Source: Byssothecium circinans (Eukaryota; Ascomycota; Dothideomycetes; Pleosporales; Massarinaceae). From it: a stretch of 64,000 nucleotides of DNA. The stretch is from contig ML977001.1 of the NCBI GenBank assembly GCA_010015675.1, forward strand, positions 639,816 to 703,815, written 5' to 3'. Each line of letters opens with the position of its first letter. Within the stretch, counting starts at the first letter, position 1. Both the position numbers and the translations under genes were made by a program. Below, in pieces: positions 32,350 to 44,384 of the stretch. The notes beneath the pieces are model-generated. The model saw only the letters and a list, made by a program, of their open reading frames with translations, ran no database searches and was not told where the DNA came from.

Positions 32350-35300
32350 TTACTTCTTCAGCAAGCCGAACCATTTCCTCTTCTTCTCGGTCTTGTCCTC
32401 CTCCTCTTCCTCTCCAACAACGCGCAAGAACACTTCGTCGAGGGTAGTCGGCGAAACAGAGTAATACTCCAAGCCGATCGTCTCACGATTGTCCTCTAGT
32501 AATTGGATGAGCCCAGGGATTCCACCGATATCGCCAGTCTCCACGCGAGAGACCTCTTGTATATCATCGCTCGCGTTGAGTCCCTTCTCAGGCGTCGGCG
32601 GCGTGAAAGTCAACGCTGGAGAGGCAGCGGCAGCCTTGAGGACTTTGAAGCGAAGTTGTCCGTGACCACCGTCCTGGGAACCCCATTTGTCCATGTGTAC
32701 GCCAGGAATCGTGTTGATGACCCATTCTTTGACCGTGTTCATCTCCTCAGTTGTTGTCATGGGCGCAGACTTGAGGACGATTTGGACAACCCAAGCGTCG
32801 CCGTATTGCTCGCCGAGTTCAGAGACCGTGCCAAGCGCCAGCATCTTCCGCTTCATGATCCCGACGCGAGTGGCAAGCTTGTCGGCTTCCTCCATGGAGT
32901 GTGTGGTGATTAAGAGAGCACGACCGGGAGCTGCGACACCGAGGAGAGTACGCCACATGACACGCTTGGCTGCTGCGTCCATGCCGGAAGAAGGCTCGTC
33001 GAGAAGGAGTACGGAGGGGTTGCCCATGAGTGCGATACCCAAGCTAAGCTTTCGCTTGTTGCCGCCGGAAAGCTTGGAAGCGAGACGGGTTTGGAAACGC
33101 GCGAGGCCGGTAGCATCAAGAATGGAATTGACGGAAGATTCGGGGTCCTCGACACCACGAACGCGAGCGTAGAAGTGTAAGTGCTCCGTCACAGTCATGG
33201 TGTCCATGGCGTCGAACTGGGGGCAGACACCGAGGTGACCACGAGCGGCGGCGCGCTTGGAGATGATAGAGATGTTCTCAATCAGGACGTCGCCTCCACC
33301 ATTGATACTTGTCGTGGGGTGCTCGTCTCCACGGATCAGAGAGATGGTCGTGGATTTGCCAGCACCATTGGGACCGAGAAGGGAGAACACTTGACCCTGT
33401 GGAATACCAAACGTGATGTCGTTGACAGCATGGTTGTGGCCAAACTCTTTGTGAAGGTGAAGAACGCGGAGGCTATCGTTGCTCTGCTCTGTACGTATGA
33501 TTTCGGCAGCAACGGCGGGAGCGAGAGTATCGAGGTGCTCTTCACTATGCTTCTGTCGCGACTTGGAACGATTGAAGATGGGTGGTCTATATCCCGAATC
33601 CCACCACACAAGCGCGATAAAGAGAATGATGGCCTGGATGATTAAATAGAGTATCGGACCGCCGTACACTTTCAACGCGCCAGGATAGCTCGGCACCTCT
33701 GTACCGTCGCAGAGTAGAGAGAACGAGTTGAGCGCAAGAAGCATCGTTCGAAGGATGTTGCCGGAAGGCGTTATAGTAGCAAAAGCGAAGTGGAAAGTCT
33801 CGATGTCGCTGTCGATGCGGTAGGCAGGCGAGTAGGTTAGGATTGACATGTATCCGATGAAGTAAATGAGGAACATGGAAGCTTGACTTCCAGCAGCGAA
33901 CGCGAAAGTCGCGAGCTGCGAAACCACCACAATCGAAATGATGTAGCAGAAGAGGATCGACGTGAGGCCATAGAGCATGAAGGTGACGAACAGGTAGCCA
34001 GGATTATACCAAGCAGATGACGCCCCGACAAAGATGCCGGTAACTGCCGCTGAGATGACCAAAACAAAGCAGAAATCAAAGATCAGATATGCCATCCAAA
34101 GAGGCGCCGCTCGAATCCCGTTACTGTAATGCAATGCGCGAACTTTGCGTAAACGCTCGATCGTAGGGTATAGTGCGAAAAACGCCGGGTAAATGCTCAT
34201 TGCGAGGCCAAAGTAAAGAATGAGTTGTAGAGTCTTTCCCATACCGGGTGCGAAAGGAACAGCGAACTGCTGGTATTGGGTCGAAATGGGAATGCCAGAG
34301 GTCGAGCCAGCGAGAGCACTCAGTGTAATGAGACCAGCGACAATGCCGCCGTTGCCCATGTATGCCATGACTGGAGGGCCATTCTCTTGGAGGAAGAAGC
34401 CACCGGGTGTTATGTTGTGGAACCTGGTGTTGACAAAGTTGTTGAACTCATCCAAGCTGTTCACGAGGTGGAAGCTAGATGTATTGAGACCAGAGCGAGC
34501 GGCAATCATTTGTATGTCGACGAGACGCTCGGGGCCCACGGGGACAAGCGGGTTGGCGTCGACGTTAGCCAAAGAAAAGACGTCTGGATCATTTGAGGCA
34601 TCGCCAGGGTTGCATCCTACTGCCTTATACCCATCAAGGAAGAGGGTGACGAGTCCAGCAGCAATGATCGGAATCAAGACGGCGCAGACGTAGGGCCAGA
34701 AGTTGCGACGCAGGATAGTGAAGCGCTTGTTGATGAGGATAACTGTCTGTTTAGGCATCGAAGTACCGCGACCTTTAGACATCTGTAGACGCTTGTCCTG
34801 TTCAGAGCTCTGGTCAGAGGAGGAGATATTGACATCTGCATCGTTAGATGATGCTGCGATAGGCGTCGAATCTTCCGTGTCCAGATGATGCTCCTTGACT
34901 TCTTCGGCAAGAGCGAGGAAGACGTCTTCTAAGGTGGGTCCGACGATGTCGTAGTTCTTCACACCGTGTTCGCGTAACTGGGTGACGAATCGACTCGCAC
35001 CCAGGGCGTCAGGGAACCAGAGCTTTGACATGCCTTCGGATGGAGCGGGCTTACGAACACCAGCCATGGGTGTGATGGGGGCGTCTTTGGGGTATGTGAC
35101 GTGGTAGCCTGCGCCAACTTCATGCTTAAGCTGCACTGATGTGCCTTTTGTCTTGAGAACGCCGCGAGATAGGATAGCGATGTAGTCGGCTAAGACATCA
35201 GCTTCGTCAAGGAAGTGCGTGGTGAGCAAGAAGGTGCGGTTGCCATGCGCGCGTTCCGTAAGAAGGATCTCCCATATCTTTCTTCGCGACAGTGGGTCGA

Positions 35301-37351
35301 GTCCTGACGATACCTCGTCGACACAACAAACCCGGCTACCTCCTACAAACATCATAGCCAGTTGAAGCTTCCTCTTTTGCCCTCCAGACAATGTGCTGGA
35401 CCGCGCGTGTATCTTGTACCCCAAATCACAGGCGCGAATGAGCCTCTCTATCGCGGCTTTGTCATCCGGTTTACCGATCCACTTGAGGGCGCTAAAGATC
35501 TTGACGTGTTCAAAGACTGTAAGCTCGTCCCACATGACGTTCTTCTGTGGGCAAAGTCCAAGGCCACCAGTGCCATCGACATCGATAGAGCCGCTTGTGA
35601 TGGTGTTCAGACCAGCGATGGCGTCAAGGGTTGTTGATTTGCCGCTGCCGTTGGCACCGAGTAGGACTACGATCTGGCCCTTGCGTACCTTGATGCTGAA
35701 GTTGTCGACGGCGATAACAGTCTCGGGCGGTTTGATACCGATCTTTGGCAGGACGAAAGCGCGGATCCAACTTGGTGTCCAGTGCTTCGAGAAGGACGAA
35801 AGGACGATGGAATGATCTGAGGAGGTGCTCGTTTTTCGACCTTCGGAGATGGTACCATACAGCCATCGTTCGACGTATGCGCCCAGAATCGGGTACACCA
35901 GGATCTGAATCACGAGGAAAACCCAGAATGCGTAGCCGGGAATAGTCCATGTGTGGCTGTTGTAGTCGGGCGCAGCCTGAGCGAGGTCGGCGGGTAGCAG
36001 ACGGCGCTCGAAGCGGGCTACATAGATGATGAACCAGACATAGTTCATAGACGGGAACAGCAGACTGAGAACAGCGACTGCCCCGTTACCAAACGGTCCA
36101 GCGACTTGCGCAATGATGGCGAGAAGGATGGGTATGATGACCATGGTGATACCAGACAGTTGCGCTTTGCGGAAGAAGCTTGCGCCAAAGATGGAAAAGC
36201 TTGTCAATGCGGCCCCGACGAGGATGTGGTAAATGATCACGACAGCCATGCTCGTGGTCACAAATGCAAGCTGTCGTATGATGGCGCCCATGATGATCAA
36301 ACCAGGAAGATAGATGATGTCGAAAGCGAAATGGTTGGACAGCAGACGCGCAGCTTGAGTGTGCCAGGGCTTCTTCGCCGGACTCATTGCCTCGACCAGC
36401 TGCGAGATGCCTCCCTCACGCTCCGAAGCCATTTGGCCCGTCAATTGATAGGTGACGCCGCACACGCCGATATAGAGCGCAATTCCCATGATGTCGATGA
36501 GGGCACCCATATAGAGTCTACGAATGTTCTCGTCGCGTTCCTCTGGCGTCTTGTCGGTGAAAGGGTACTCTTCGATGGAAGAAGAGGCGGAAGTGCCATT
36601 CAACGAAGCAATAGCCTGGTCCACAGCATGCTGGAAGGGCAGAATGTAGATTTGAATGTCGTTGTCCTGTGCATTGACGTAGATGCGCTCGCCAAATGCG
36701 CCGTCGGCCCTCATGGTATAGTTCCAGATGCCGTTGTCCCCCTCGGTAGGCGATGAGAGGAAGCTGATTGCGCCATAGCAGGTAGACGCGCCGCGCAGTG
36801 AGCTTGCACAGGTGGTGAGAAGCTCTACATCTCGCTCCACCGTGACGGCAGTCTTGCCTGCGTTTCGCACCGTGTTTGACAAGCTTCCGATGACCCTGTC
36901 GATGTCGCCACCCCTATGACCATTATTTACGAAGACGACAGTGTTTCGGTTGCCAGTAGCAGCACCAAGTGCGTTTTCGAAGCTGCGAATAGGGTGGGGA
37001 GCACCAATACCAAACTCAGAAGGAGGGACGAAAAAGTTCTTAGCGTACGTGATAAAGAACATCTGCAAAAGTGACGTTAGCTGTGTATTTAATATATAAA
37101 AAGGGAGACCTTACGAAAATAATGGGCGCCCAGAATGCGCGGATGCTGGTGAAGAACCAGTGGCGGATGAAGACGACCTTCAGCGTCTTCTTCGTGAGCG
37201 TCCATGACTGCGATGAGATGGCCTTTATGGCGCCGCTCTGCTTGCGAAGAAAGCTCGAATTTTGCTCTGGGTAGGCCTCAACGCCGGTCAATGCTTCTGC
37301 TTGCGCTGGCTCGCTCGACGTGCCCGCGCTGGCCTTGTTGGTTGTTTTCAT
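32350..37351 (-). CDS. Full-length ABC transporter, subfamily A
   Basis: Exons 37351-37115 and 37062-32350 joined over a 52-base intron (donor GTAAGG, branch GCTAAC, acceptor TGCAG) encode 1649 residues, the usual size for ABCA. The order is membrane half, ATP domain, membrane half, ATP domain. The first ATP domain has Walker A GANGSGKST (about residue 550), signature LSGGQKRKL (about 641) and Walker B VCCVDEVSSGLD. The second has GPNGAGKST (about 1311), LSGGNKRKL (about 1413) and VLLLDEPSSGMD. Both sites look catalytically complete. Large extracellular loops follow the first helix of each half, as in lipid-exporting ABCA proteins. The fungal role is unknown; lipid or sterol movement is the family inference. 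Confidence 0.95.
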
Positions 37352-39023
37352 ACTGAATGAGCGGAAAAGGCGCACATCTCCGTGTCAGCAAAGCTCTGGA
37401 AATGCGACGAGGGTGGCCCAAAGATATATACGCGGAAGAATGGAATAAAGGCCAAGCGAGGCGCAGTGATGGAGGAATGAAAAGAAAAAGAGGGACTGTG
37501 GCCCTTCGCGCGGATGAACTGTCCGCCGAACGTCTTGTCATCATTGATGTTCCCCAAATCTATGACGGAGGGGCGCTAACTTAAGTGCCTGCCGTTTCCA
37601 GTGTCGTGGGATGCGCCAACGTCTTGGACGCGCGGCCTTTTAGACTCCGATTTCCCCGACCTCACTTCATGAACGCCACGTGCATCTACATCGTCGAACG
37701 CTGGTTGAACAACGTTTGTTCGAAAACGCCTTGTATTTTGGATCTTCACCCCCATATTCATCGGTTTGAGAACCTTTTCATACCAGATTAAAGCATGTAG
37801 ACCTGCGAACTCGTCAACTGAGCGAACGAGGTAAGGATGAATGATGCATTCAATAAAGACTAATCGTGCATGTTGGACTTCAAAATATGGACAGCATTGG
37901 ACTTAGATGGTGAATTGGATGGTAGCGTGTGCTCATTACGCGTGTAAGCCGAATGTTCGCGTATCCCTGTGATTGATATGATAATGCGCCGTGTCGAGAA
38001 CATCGCCATGATTCACTGAAAAGTCCACCCGCCTACTCCACCTGCACTGCAAAGAGCATTTCGGTCGTGAGACTTCTTCACCTAGGATGAGTCATTTCTC
38101 ATCGAGTCTCAAATCAATCACGTGTAAACACATTCACGTCAATCGCAGGGGAATATAAATGCGATGAAGTGCACATAAACATCTCCGGACAACTGCAAAT
38201 TCCTTAATTGCCCTTTCGATAGCTTCTTGGTGTTTATATGCACGGCTATACGTCACCTCCGCCGAGCAGCTGAACAGTAGAGATACGCTGATCAAGCTCC
38301 GATCTTGACAGCAATAAAAGGCGTTCAGTTTAGGGTACGAGTCTTCCGGTATTTACACAATGAACTGTGGTCTGGCTTTTTCCAGGTCGAATCGTCGTGC
38401 CTACTCTCCTTTAGAGCTTCTATCTCCATCTACATACATGATGACCCGCGCGTCCAGTTTTGCATATGTACGATCTTTATCCTTCTCTACATCTTCACAA
38501 GTTCAGGTACGAAAACATCACCTTGTGGCTAATCACAAGCCTGTACATGCAATTTCTTGTACGAATAATTTAGCTCAGCGTCTAGGAGCGGCTTTAATAC
38601 ACGACTAGTCATTGTCGCCTGATTTTAACGAATGATTCAGAGCTCATGGTAAAGTCAAGCGATTTGCATCTGCCCAAGCTTCAAATAGGCAGTCAGGGGC
38701 GCGTATGCGGCTTTCCCGATATATACTCTACAATTGTTTCCCCTCGTGAGTTCACAACGCCTCAAAAGATCTCGGAAGATGCAAACGTCGCTATTGCTGC
38801 TTAGCGCAATTTCACAACGTATAAATTTCCAAGACCCTACTCCCTGCCCGAGCAACGACTGCCACACACACACACACACACACAGCAACCCTGTCGCCCA
38901 CAATTCTCACCTGCCAATACGCCTGGCCCCTCTCTTTTATTTCTGCATACATGAATCCGGGAGTTTCAGTAGCCCGCAGTGACACGCGGAGCCCGTAGAC
39001 CGCAAGCAGCTCTTTCTATCCCC
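37352..39023. other. Intergenic region with a CA microsatellite
   Basis: About 1.7 kb between the ABC transporter (minus) and the next gene (plus), so it should serve as promoter to both. Small open frames (37585-37791, 38305-38608) show no domains. A TATA-like TATAAAT lies at about 38820, some 200 bases ahead of the ATG at 39024. Confidence 0.4.
38863..38884. repeat. (CA)11 microsatellite
   Basis: Eleven uninterrupted CA units lie in the leader region of the gene beginning at 39024, between its TATA-like sequence and ATG. Length variation here would be expected between strains. Confidence 0.95.
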
Positions 39024-39767
39024 ATGTCCGAACAACCAATCATCCTGGACTCGGACATCTGCACTGCCATTCTCGACTCCGAGAAGTACCAGCCAGAGAG
39101 CTGGGATCGCTTCGGTCCTCCTGGTGGTTATGCGCCACCGGACCCTGACATTGTAAGTATATTCCATGTTGTAGTCCCGATTACCTTCACTGACAACAGT
39201 GAACAGTTTCCAGTCCTCACCTGGGTCAACGAATCCCGCAGCGTCGCGGGCATGTACGGTCTCCCCGCCCAACCCTACAGCGAAAGCACACGCGGCGACC
39301 ACCTCGTTGCGTCCTGGACTTGCGAGCCCGGCGGTGCTCCCGCAATGCCGCGTCCATGCTCGCTCCGGCCGCTGCCGCCGTGCAAGCCAATTGAGCACAT
39401 AATCGCCGACCTCCTCAAGATCTGCCACGAGCCGAATGACAGAGGCATGTGTGTGGTCGATATGGAGTACGTCGTGAAGTGCATGCCTTGGCCAGCCAAC
39501 GACAAGCACCTGGAGTTCTATGCTCCGATCGGACGCGTGCGCCTCCGGAACGGTTCTTCCTTGTTGGAGCACGGTCAGGCTTTAGGCATGCCACTCATGT
39601 TCATGAGGTGGCTTGGCGGCGCTATCCAAGATTGGCGGCTGGTGATTCCGGCGAACACTTTGCGAACGGGCGAGGCTGCATTCCTCAAGGCCTTGGAGGA
39701 CAGGCAGAAGGCGGCAGAGCAGGCGGCGGCAGCAGCAGTAGCATTGGGGCCTTCAAATTCCGCATGA
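39024..39767 (+). CDS. Hypothetical protein, local trio member A
   Basis: The ATG at 39024 (MSEQPIILDSD) is followed by a 43-codon exon. A 54-base intron (39153-39206; GTAAGT donor, CACTGAC branch, ACAG acceptor) is a multiple of three without a stop, so the unspliced frame also reads through; spliced length is 229 residues. The middle is Pro/Cys-containing and the C-terminus has ALGMPLMFMRWLGGAIQDW followed by an Ala/Gln-rich helix. The block around GMP..FMRWLGG resembles DWLAGL and MQWLKRG blocks near the C-termini of the next two plus-strand genes. No known domain or targeting signal was recognised. Confidence 0.7.
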   Translation: MSEQPIILDSDICTAILDSEKYQPESWDRFGPPGGYAPPDPDIVSIFHVVVPITFTDNSEQFPVLTWVNESRSVAGMYGLPAQPYSESTRGDHLVASWTCEPGGAPAMPRPCSLRPLPPCKPIEHIIADLLKICHEPNDRGMCVVDMEYVVKCMPWPANDKHLEFYAPIGRVRLRNGSSLLEHGQALGMPLMFMRWLGGAIQDWRLVIPANTLRTGEAAFLKALEDRQKAAEQAAAAAVALGPSNSA

Positions 39768-40855
39768 TGTTTTCTTGTTCTTTGCTTTGACTGCTTTGGC
39801 GGAGGGTTCTCAGCGCAGGGCGTTGGCTGGTTTGGGTGAAGCAGCGGAGATCGCAGAAGAGCTCTTGATCGAAGAACTTGACATATTGCACATTAATAGC
39901 ATTTTTCTCCCTCAAACCTCTCAGATCATTTGATGCTGTATTGTTTAACCCCGCACTATGCGGCTTGTGCCGAGAATGTAGCTCCAGCATCGTCGATTTT
40001 ACCAAAGAGGTCCACTACTCTACCGCGCAAAGCATCGCAGAAACAGGTCGCGGTTGCATTTTTCAGTAGCAAAGAAGTGTCTTAATTCACGTGTAGCGAT
40101 TCATATGCTTTTCGCTAACTGTCTATCTACTTGCCGAACAAAAAAGCGCTTGGAGAGCGAAAAATAAACACGCGTCAAGCCATAAAATTTCAAAGTGAAC
40201 AACACAAATGAATCCTCACAGATTCGAACCAACGTACCCGGCTCAGCATCGTCCGATCTCAAGATAGAAAGGGCAAAAAAATTGCAAAAAAGAATTTGGG
40301 GAGGGGAGCTTACCGTGTATTGATTCCTATCCACCGCGTCTTGTAAGGGCCTCTAACCACTTACGAAAATAACTCTCAACAATTAAATATATATACTACA
40401 ATTGGGTTCGTAATTTGGTAAAGTTTGTTGTGTGTACGTGCGGCGTTTCAGTGTGGACAACGTGGCTATGACGTCTTTACTTCGATCTCCATCTCCGCAT
40501 TGACCTAGTTGACGAGGTCTCCACCCTCTCAAACAGAAATTGCACGTGAATATAGAATCATGCTGAACTTACCACGCTAACTACCCACGTAAACTTGATT
40601 TTGAAGGGCGCTCGCGCGGTCACCCTGGAAGATTTGGGCACATGCATTCAGGCAAACACCTTCATTAGGCAAGAAAGGGTCCATTAGCGCCTCTCCGGAA
40701 AGTATAAATACCCAGGCCTCCTGTGCCTTCTCTCCTTGTTCAGCACACTCACAATTATACCTCTTCAACAGCCTCCTTGACGACCACTCTCTTCTTCACA
40801 ACACTTCTCTATACATCAACACTCCTTGATACTCTTCCCCCCTCTATATCAAAGA
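39768..40855. other. Intergenic stretch with TATA box for the next gene
   Basis: No gene supported. A TATAAATA lies at 40703-40710, about 150 bases ahead of the ATG at 40856, followed by a CT-rich leader. An A/T-rich patch is at 40260-40300. Confidence 0.5.
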
Positions 40856-41659
40856 ATGTCTTCCAACAATAACAACAACGGCAACACAAACCGGCAGGGT
40901 TTTGGCAATCCAGCCAACAACCAGTTCGACCAACAAGGTGGCAACAACGCCTCCAACCCACAGCCTGATTTGCCCTTGTCGGCGACAGGAAACCCATTTG
41001 ACCCGAACTCGGGCATTGATTTCGGAGGGTTCGAGCACCCTGCAGAAACTGTTGCTCGCGGAAACGCGGCACACCAGCACTTCGGCCGCGGCGGTTGTAA
41101 GAAATACCCCCCTCAGCACAAGCTCGACACTGACATTTATCTAGCACCTGATGAAGGCGTCGCCATACCCATATACCCGCCCGACCACCCTAGTCACCCG
41201 AACAACCTTCCCTTCGGTCGAGGAGGCTGGAGAGGTCGAGGAGACCGAGGTGGCCGAGGCCGAGGCGGTCAGCGTGGTCGGGGCGGTAGCACATCCGCAG
41301 GTTTCGCTGGCCTGGGCTGGAGGACTCAGAACCGCCCGACTGAACGGACCAACGTCGACAACTCAGCCGTGGAACGGGCTGTCGACGCCCTGAGGAAAGG
41401 TTTGGACCCTGGGTCCAGGAACGAAAACGGCTCCGTCACTGTCACGAGGCAGTGGGCACGCCAAGTGCTCGGTCAGGACAACTTCGTGCGGGCCCAGCCA
41501 GGCGGCCCTTGGGTACTGAGCAAGAATCAGCCCTTCTTCAAGGACAGTGTCAGCTTTGGCATGAACAAGCCTATGCTGGACTGGCTGGCCGGGCTGAATA
41601 CGGAGGCCACGGACACCTTCACCATGGCAGCCGACAGGGCTAGGATGTTCTTCCGGTGA
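40856..41659 (+). CDS. Hypothetical Asn/RGG-rich protein, local trio member B
   Basis: The ATG at 40856 gives an Asn/Gln-rich N-terminus. A 48-base intron (41097-41144; GTAAGA donor, CACTGAC branch, CTAG acceptor) is a multiple of three and stop-free, so both spliced (251 residues) and unspliced (267) products are open. Next comes an RGG-type stretch (about 41216-41290; FGRGGWRGRGDRGGRGRGG) as in RNA-binding proteins, then a folded-looking C-terminus with PWVLSKNQPFF and SFGMNKPMLDWLAGLNTE. RNA binding is inference from the RGG repeat alone. The C-terminal block aligns loosely with those of the neighbours at 39 and 42.7 kb. Confidence 0.75.
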   Translation: MSSNNNNNGNTNRQGFGNPANNQFDQQGGNNASNPQPDLPLSATGNPFDPNSGIDFGGFEHPAETVARGNAAHQHFGRGGCKKYPPQHKLDTDIYLAPDEGVAIPIYPPDHPSHPNNLPFGRGGWRGRGDRGGRGRGGQRGRGGSTSAGFAGLGWRTQNRPTERTNVDNSAVERAVDALRKGLDPGSRNENGSVTVTRQWARQVLGQDNFVRAQPGGPWVLSKNQPFFKDSVSFGMNKPMLDWLAGLNTEATDTFTMAADRARMFFR

Positions 41660-42654
41660 TTCTCCCTCCGTCCCCCTCAGTGGTTTTTGCTTTCTTTGGC
41701 GTTTTGGTAGTCTAAAATGACAATAATCTTGAAATAATCGTTCCTCATGACAATCAGTGATGTGTCTTTATCAGCATTAATACAAGTGTGATAGCTGGTT
41801 ATCACGTTTGCCTTCCATGGCGATGTAACATCTTACTATACATCATACAGGAGAATCTCACCTGGCATCCAAAGCTGATGCTTGTAACCAAAACTCGGTA
41901 CATCAGACACTTGTATTGATCGAACTATATCCATTGATTGTGCTAAACTCTGCTTATAAGATCCACAGCTGCTCTTTGTTATTCAACCAGTCTTATAAGT
42001 GGTTTACGTGGCAGGCAGTGATTTTCACATATGACCGCAGATATAGGAGTGTCAACTTAAGGATCAGTGAGCAAATGGTAGCTTATAAAGAGAATAGTAT
42101 GTTGATATGGAGTGTACCCAAATTGACTTAGATGTAAAACCTGGCCAGGAGCTCTCTTCATAAGGGATTATGACCAAAACATAGCCAATATTCCCAAGTG
42201 CACGGAAATACCTCCATATCCTCAGCGTACGTGCCTGGAACAGGCTACAGAAGCGATGAAACAGTAGCAAAACCAGCAGGCTTGAGCTATTTTGTCACAC
42301 GAAACCAAACAATCTCCAATTACACATGACCTTAATCCTGGTGACCAAAGCTTGATCGTTTGACCCACTCAGCCTGTCGATCGAGTGTTCGCAGGTGAAC
42401 ACGTGCCGTATTCATAAGACGTAGGTAAACGGCGAGATATACACAGCTTCATGCCTATTTCAGCCTTGAAAATAAGAGGTGACGCTGAAGATCCATTTGC
42501 CTTGAGCGTTGCCTTCCCGTCGTCACCTAAACTTCACGATAGCCCCACTTTACTAGCTTCCCAGCAGACACTATATAAAGCCTCCATTTCCCCCAAACAA
42601 AGTAATTCTTCCACCAAAGACATCCTCTTCGATATCCTCCCCAAAGCCAACACC
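41660..42654. other. Intergenic stretch with TATA box for the next gene
   Basis: AT-rich and without a supported gene. TATATAAAG at 42572-42580 stands about 75 bases before the ATG at 42655. Confidence 0.5.
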
Positions 42655-43204
42655 ATGTCGAACTCCGCGAACAACTCTTCCGCCTCCTCCAGCTCTCAGG
42701 CTGCCGGCTCGCAAGTATGTCTCCCTCCACCCATCCCCTCACGCATGTCATTAGTCTAACATCGCATAGGGCCCGCAGTCCTCCACCAACGATGCCTCCC
42801 CCGCATCCGGCCCTCCCGCCCCCGCCGTCACCACCAACCCCCACGGCCCAGCCCTCCACCCCTCCATCACCGACCGCCCGCTGGTCCCGGGCCTCTACGG
42901 CGTCAACCTTGCCGCCCTCACCGCTCCCCGCCCGCTCCGCGAGACCGTCGACTACCTGATGAGCGTCGACAACTGGGTTCGCGCTCCCGGTAACCAGCCC
43001 GGGACGATCACCATCTACCTTGGCCAAGCGGTCAACATCGTCGGGTCTGAGCGCTTCGAGCTCAACTCGGCGGGCCGCTTGGTGCTGAGGGAGGACGACG
43101 AGCTCTGCCGGCAGGGAGCGGAGCTTGGTGTGCCGGAGGAGGTCATGCAGTGGTTGAAGAGGGGTGATGAGATGATCACCTTGTCTGAGACGCTGTTTCG
43201 GTAG
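42655..43204 (+). CDS. Hypothetical protein, local trio member C
   Basis: Exons 42655-42714 and 42770-43204 joined over a 55-base intron (GTATGT donor, GTCTAAC branch, CATAG acceptor) encode 164 residues. The N-terminus is Ser/Asn-rich, then Pro/Ala-rich; the C-terminal half is compact: YLMSVDNWVRAPGN, ITIYLGQAVNIVG, LRED DELCRQGAELGVPEE, VMQWLKRGDEMITLSETLF. Like members A and B it has one early intron, a low-complexity N-terminus and a terminal [LF]G[MV][PN]xx[MVP][ML]xWLxG-like block. No family was recognised. Confidence 0.75.
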
Positions 43205-43632
43205 TGAGGCATGACGACGAGTTTTGGTGCTGGAGTGAAGGAGTAGATAGATGATACCCCGAGAATATGAACGGTTCAATTGAAATTGCTTCATGTGCGT
43301 GACAGTAGTTGATATTTTTGTGATGATGATGGAGGAGAACATAATGGAGTTTCTCGATATAAATAGAGCTTTTTTTATTCAAGCCCGTTTGGAAACGACT
43401 GTAGTTATATACTACTTCCTTCATCACGGAACAGCAAATCCGAAATAGTATTTGAAAACAACCCCGACACCTGCGCCAAAAAGAATTCCAAGGGAATATA
43501 CGCTAGCATAATAGGAAGAAGGCACAGGGGCAAGGATACTGAGAAGCGAGGTGGGGAATCTGAAGCAAAGACGACAAGATCATTCATCATCATACTACCC
43601 CGGGAGGGACCAGCGAGGCCTTTCCCTCTTGT
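43205..43632. other. Convergent 3' region
   Basis: Trio member C ends rightwards and the secreted-protein gene ends leftwards into this gap, so it holds both 3'UTRs. Minus-strand frames inside have no recognisable content. Confidence 0.4.
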
Positions 43633-44384
43633 TCACCATCCCGCAGGCGCACACATCCAGTCCTTATCACTCTTGCATGGCGTCCTCGTAGTCGGCGGCC
43701 TCTTCGCCCTGGTCTTGGTTGGGCGTGCTTCAGTCCCATTGCCAGGAAGGAAGGTAGCGGTGATGGCAGGGACAGTACAAGCTGGTGCAGTGTACGTGAC
43801 CGAGCTGCATATATCATCGCATCTGCACATGAAGTCATCAACACGCTACTCCTAAACTTCCACGGACATGTGAGAAGGAGAAGTACTTACCCTCCGTACA
43901 TGATATTCCGATCGCCGCACGAAGCCATATAATCAACGCAGATCGTAGTCCCAGAGTTACATCCTACAACAGATGTAGCGACAGCAGAGGCGGAAACAGA
44001 TTCCGTCGGGGTTGGAGTGATCTCCGGCGCGAGAGTGATGAGCGTGGTCCCTGTAGCAGAAGTAGAGATATGGGTACCGGTGGAAGCAGCCGTTGTTTCC
44101 GCAAGGGTGACTGAGCATAGGGGTGCGGTGAAAGTTGGACGTTGCTGTTCGCACTCTTTCCAGCAGCTGTATTCATAATGTGAGCATCGCATGAAACGGG
44201 AAAATTGAGCGGGGATGGAGAGTGAATAGAAACAAGAGGGAGGTAAAGGAAGCACGTACCCGCCAAAAGCAACACCACAAGCATTGGTGCTATTGAAGCA
44301 GGTCTCTTCACAGTCCCTCTTCACGGGCCAAGCTGCCACTCCCACAGCCCAAGAAGCCAACGTCATCAAACTAGTGATCTTCAT
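43633..44384 (-). CDS. Small cysteine-rich secreted protein
   Basis: Three exons, 44384-44260, 44166-43891 and 43822-43633, with introns of 93 and 68 bases, total 591 bases and encode 196 residues. The first 18-20 residues (MKITSLMTLASWAVGVAAWP) are a typical signal peptide, followed by VKR, a possible Kex2 site. The mature part has 14 cysteines by my count, in clusters at both ends (CEETC...NAC...GC..EC; GGC..IC...AC...PC...MC), with a Ser/Thr-rich middle likely to be O-glycosylated. A basic tail (TKTRAKRPPTTR) precedes the last cysteines. Small, secreted and Cys-rich fits an effector-like or wall-associated protein; no known fold was recognised. Frames close at both introns. Confidence 0.78.

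Noticed and set aside
38863..38884. CA repeat considered as part of a CRISPR or satellite array
   Set aside because: A plain dinucleotide microsatellite with no longer repeat unit.
40210..40222. Minus-strand GGTTCGAATCTG resembling a tRNA T-loop
   Set aside because: The T-stem does not pair and no cloverleaf can be drawn around it.
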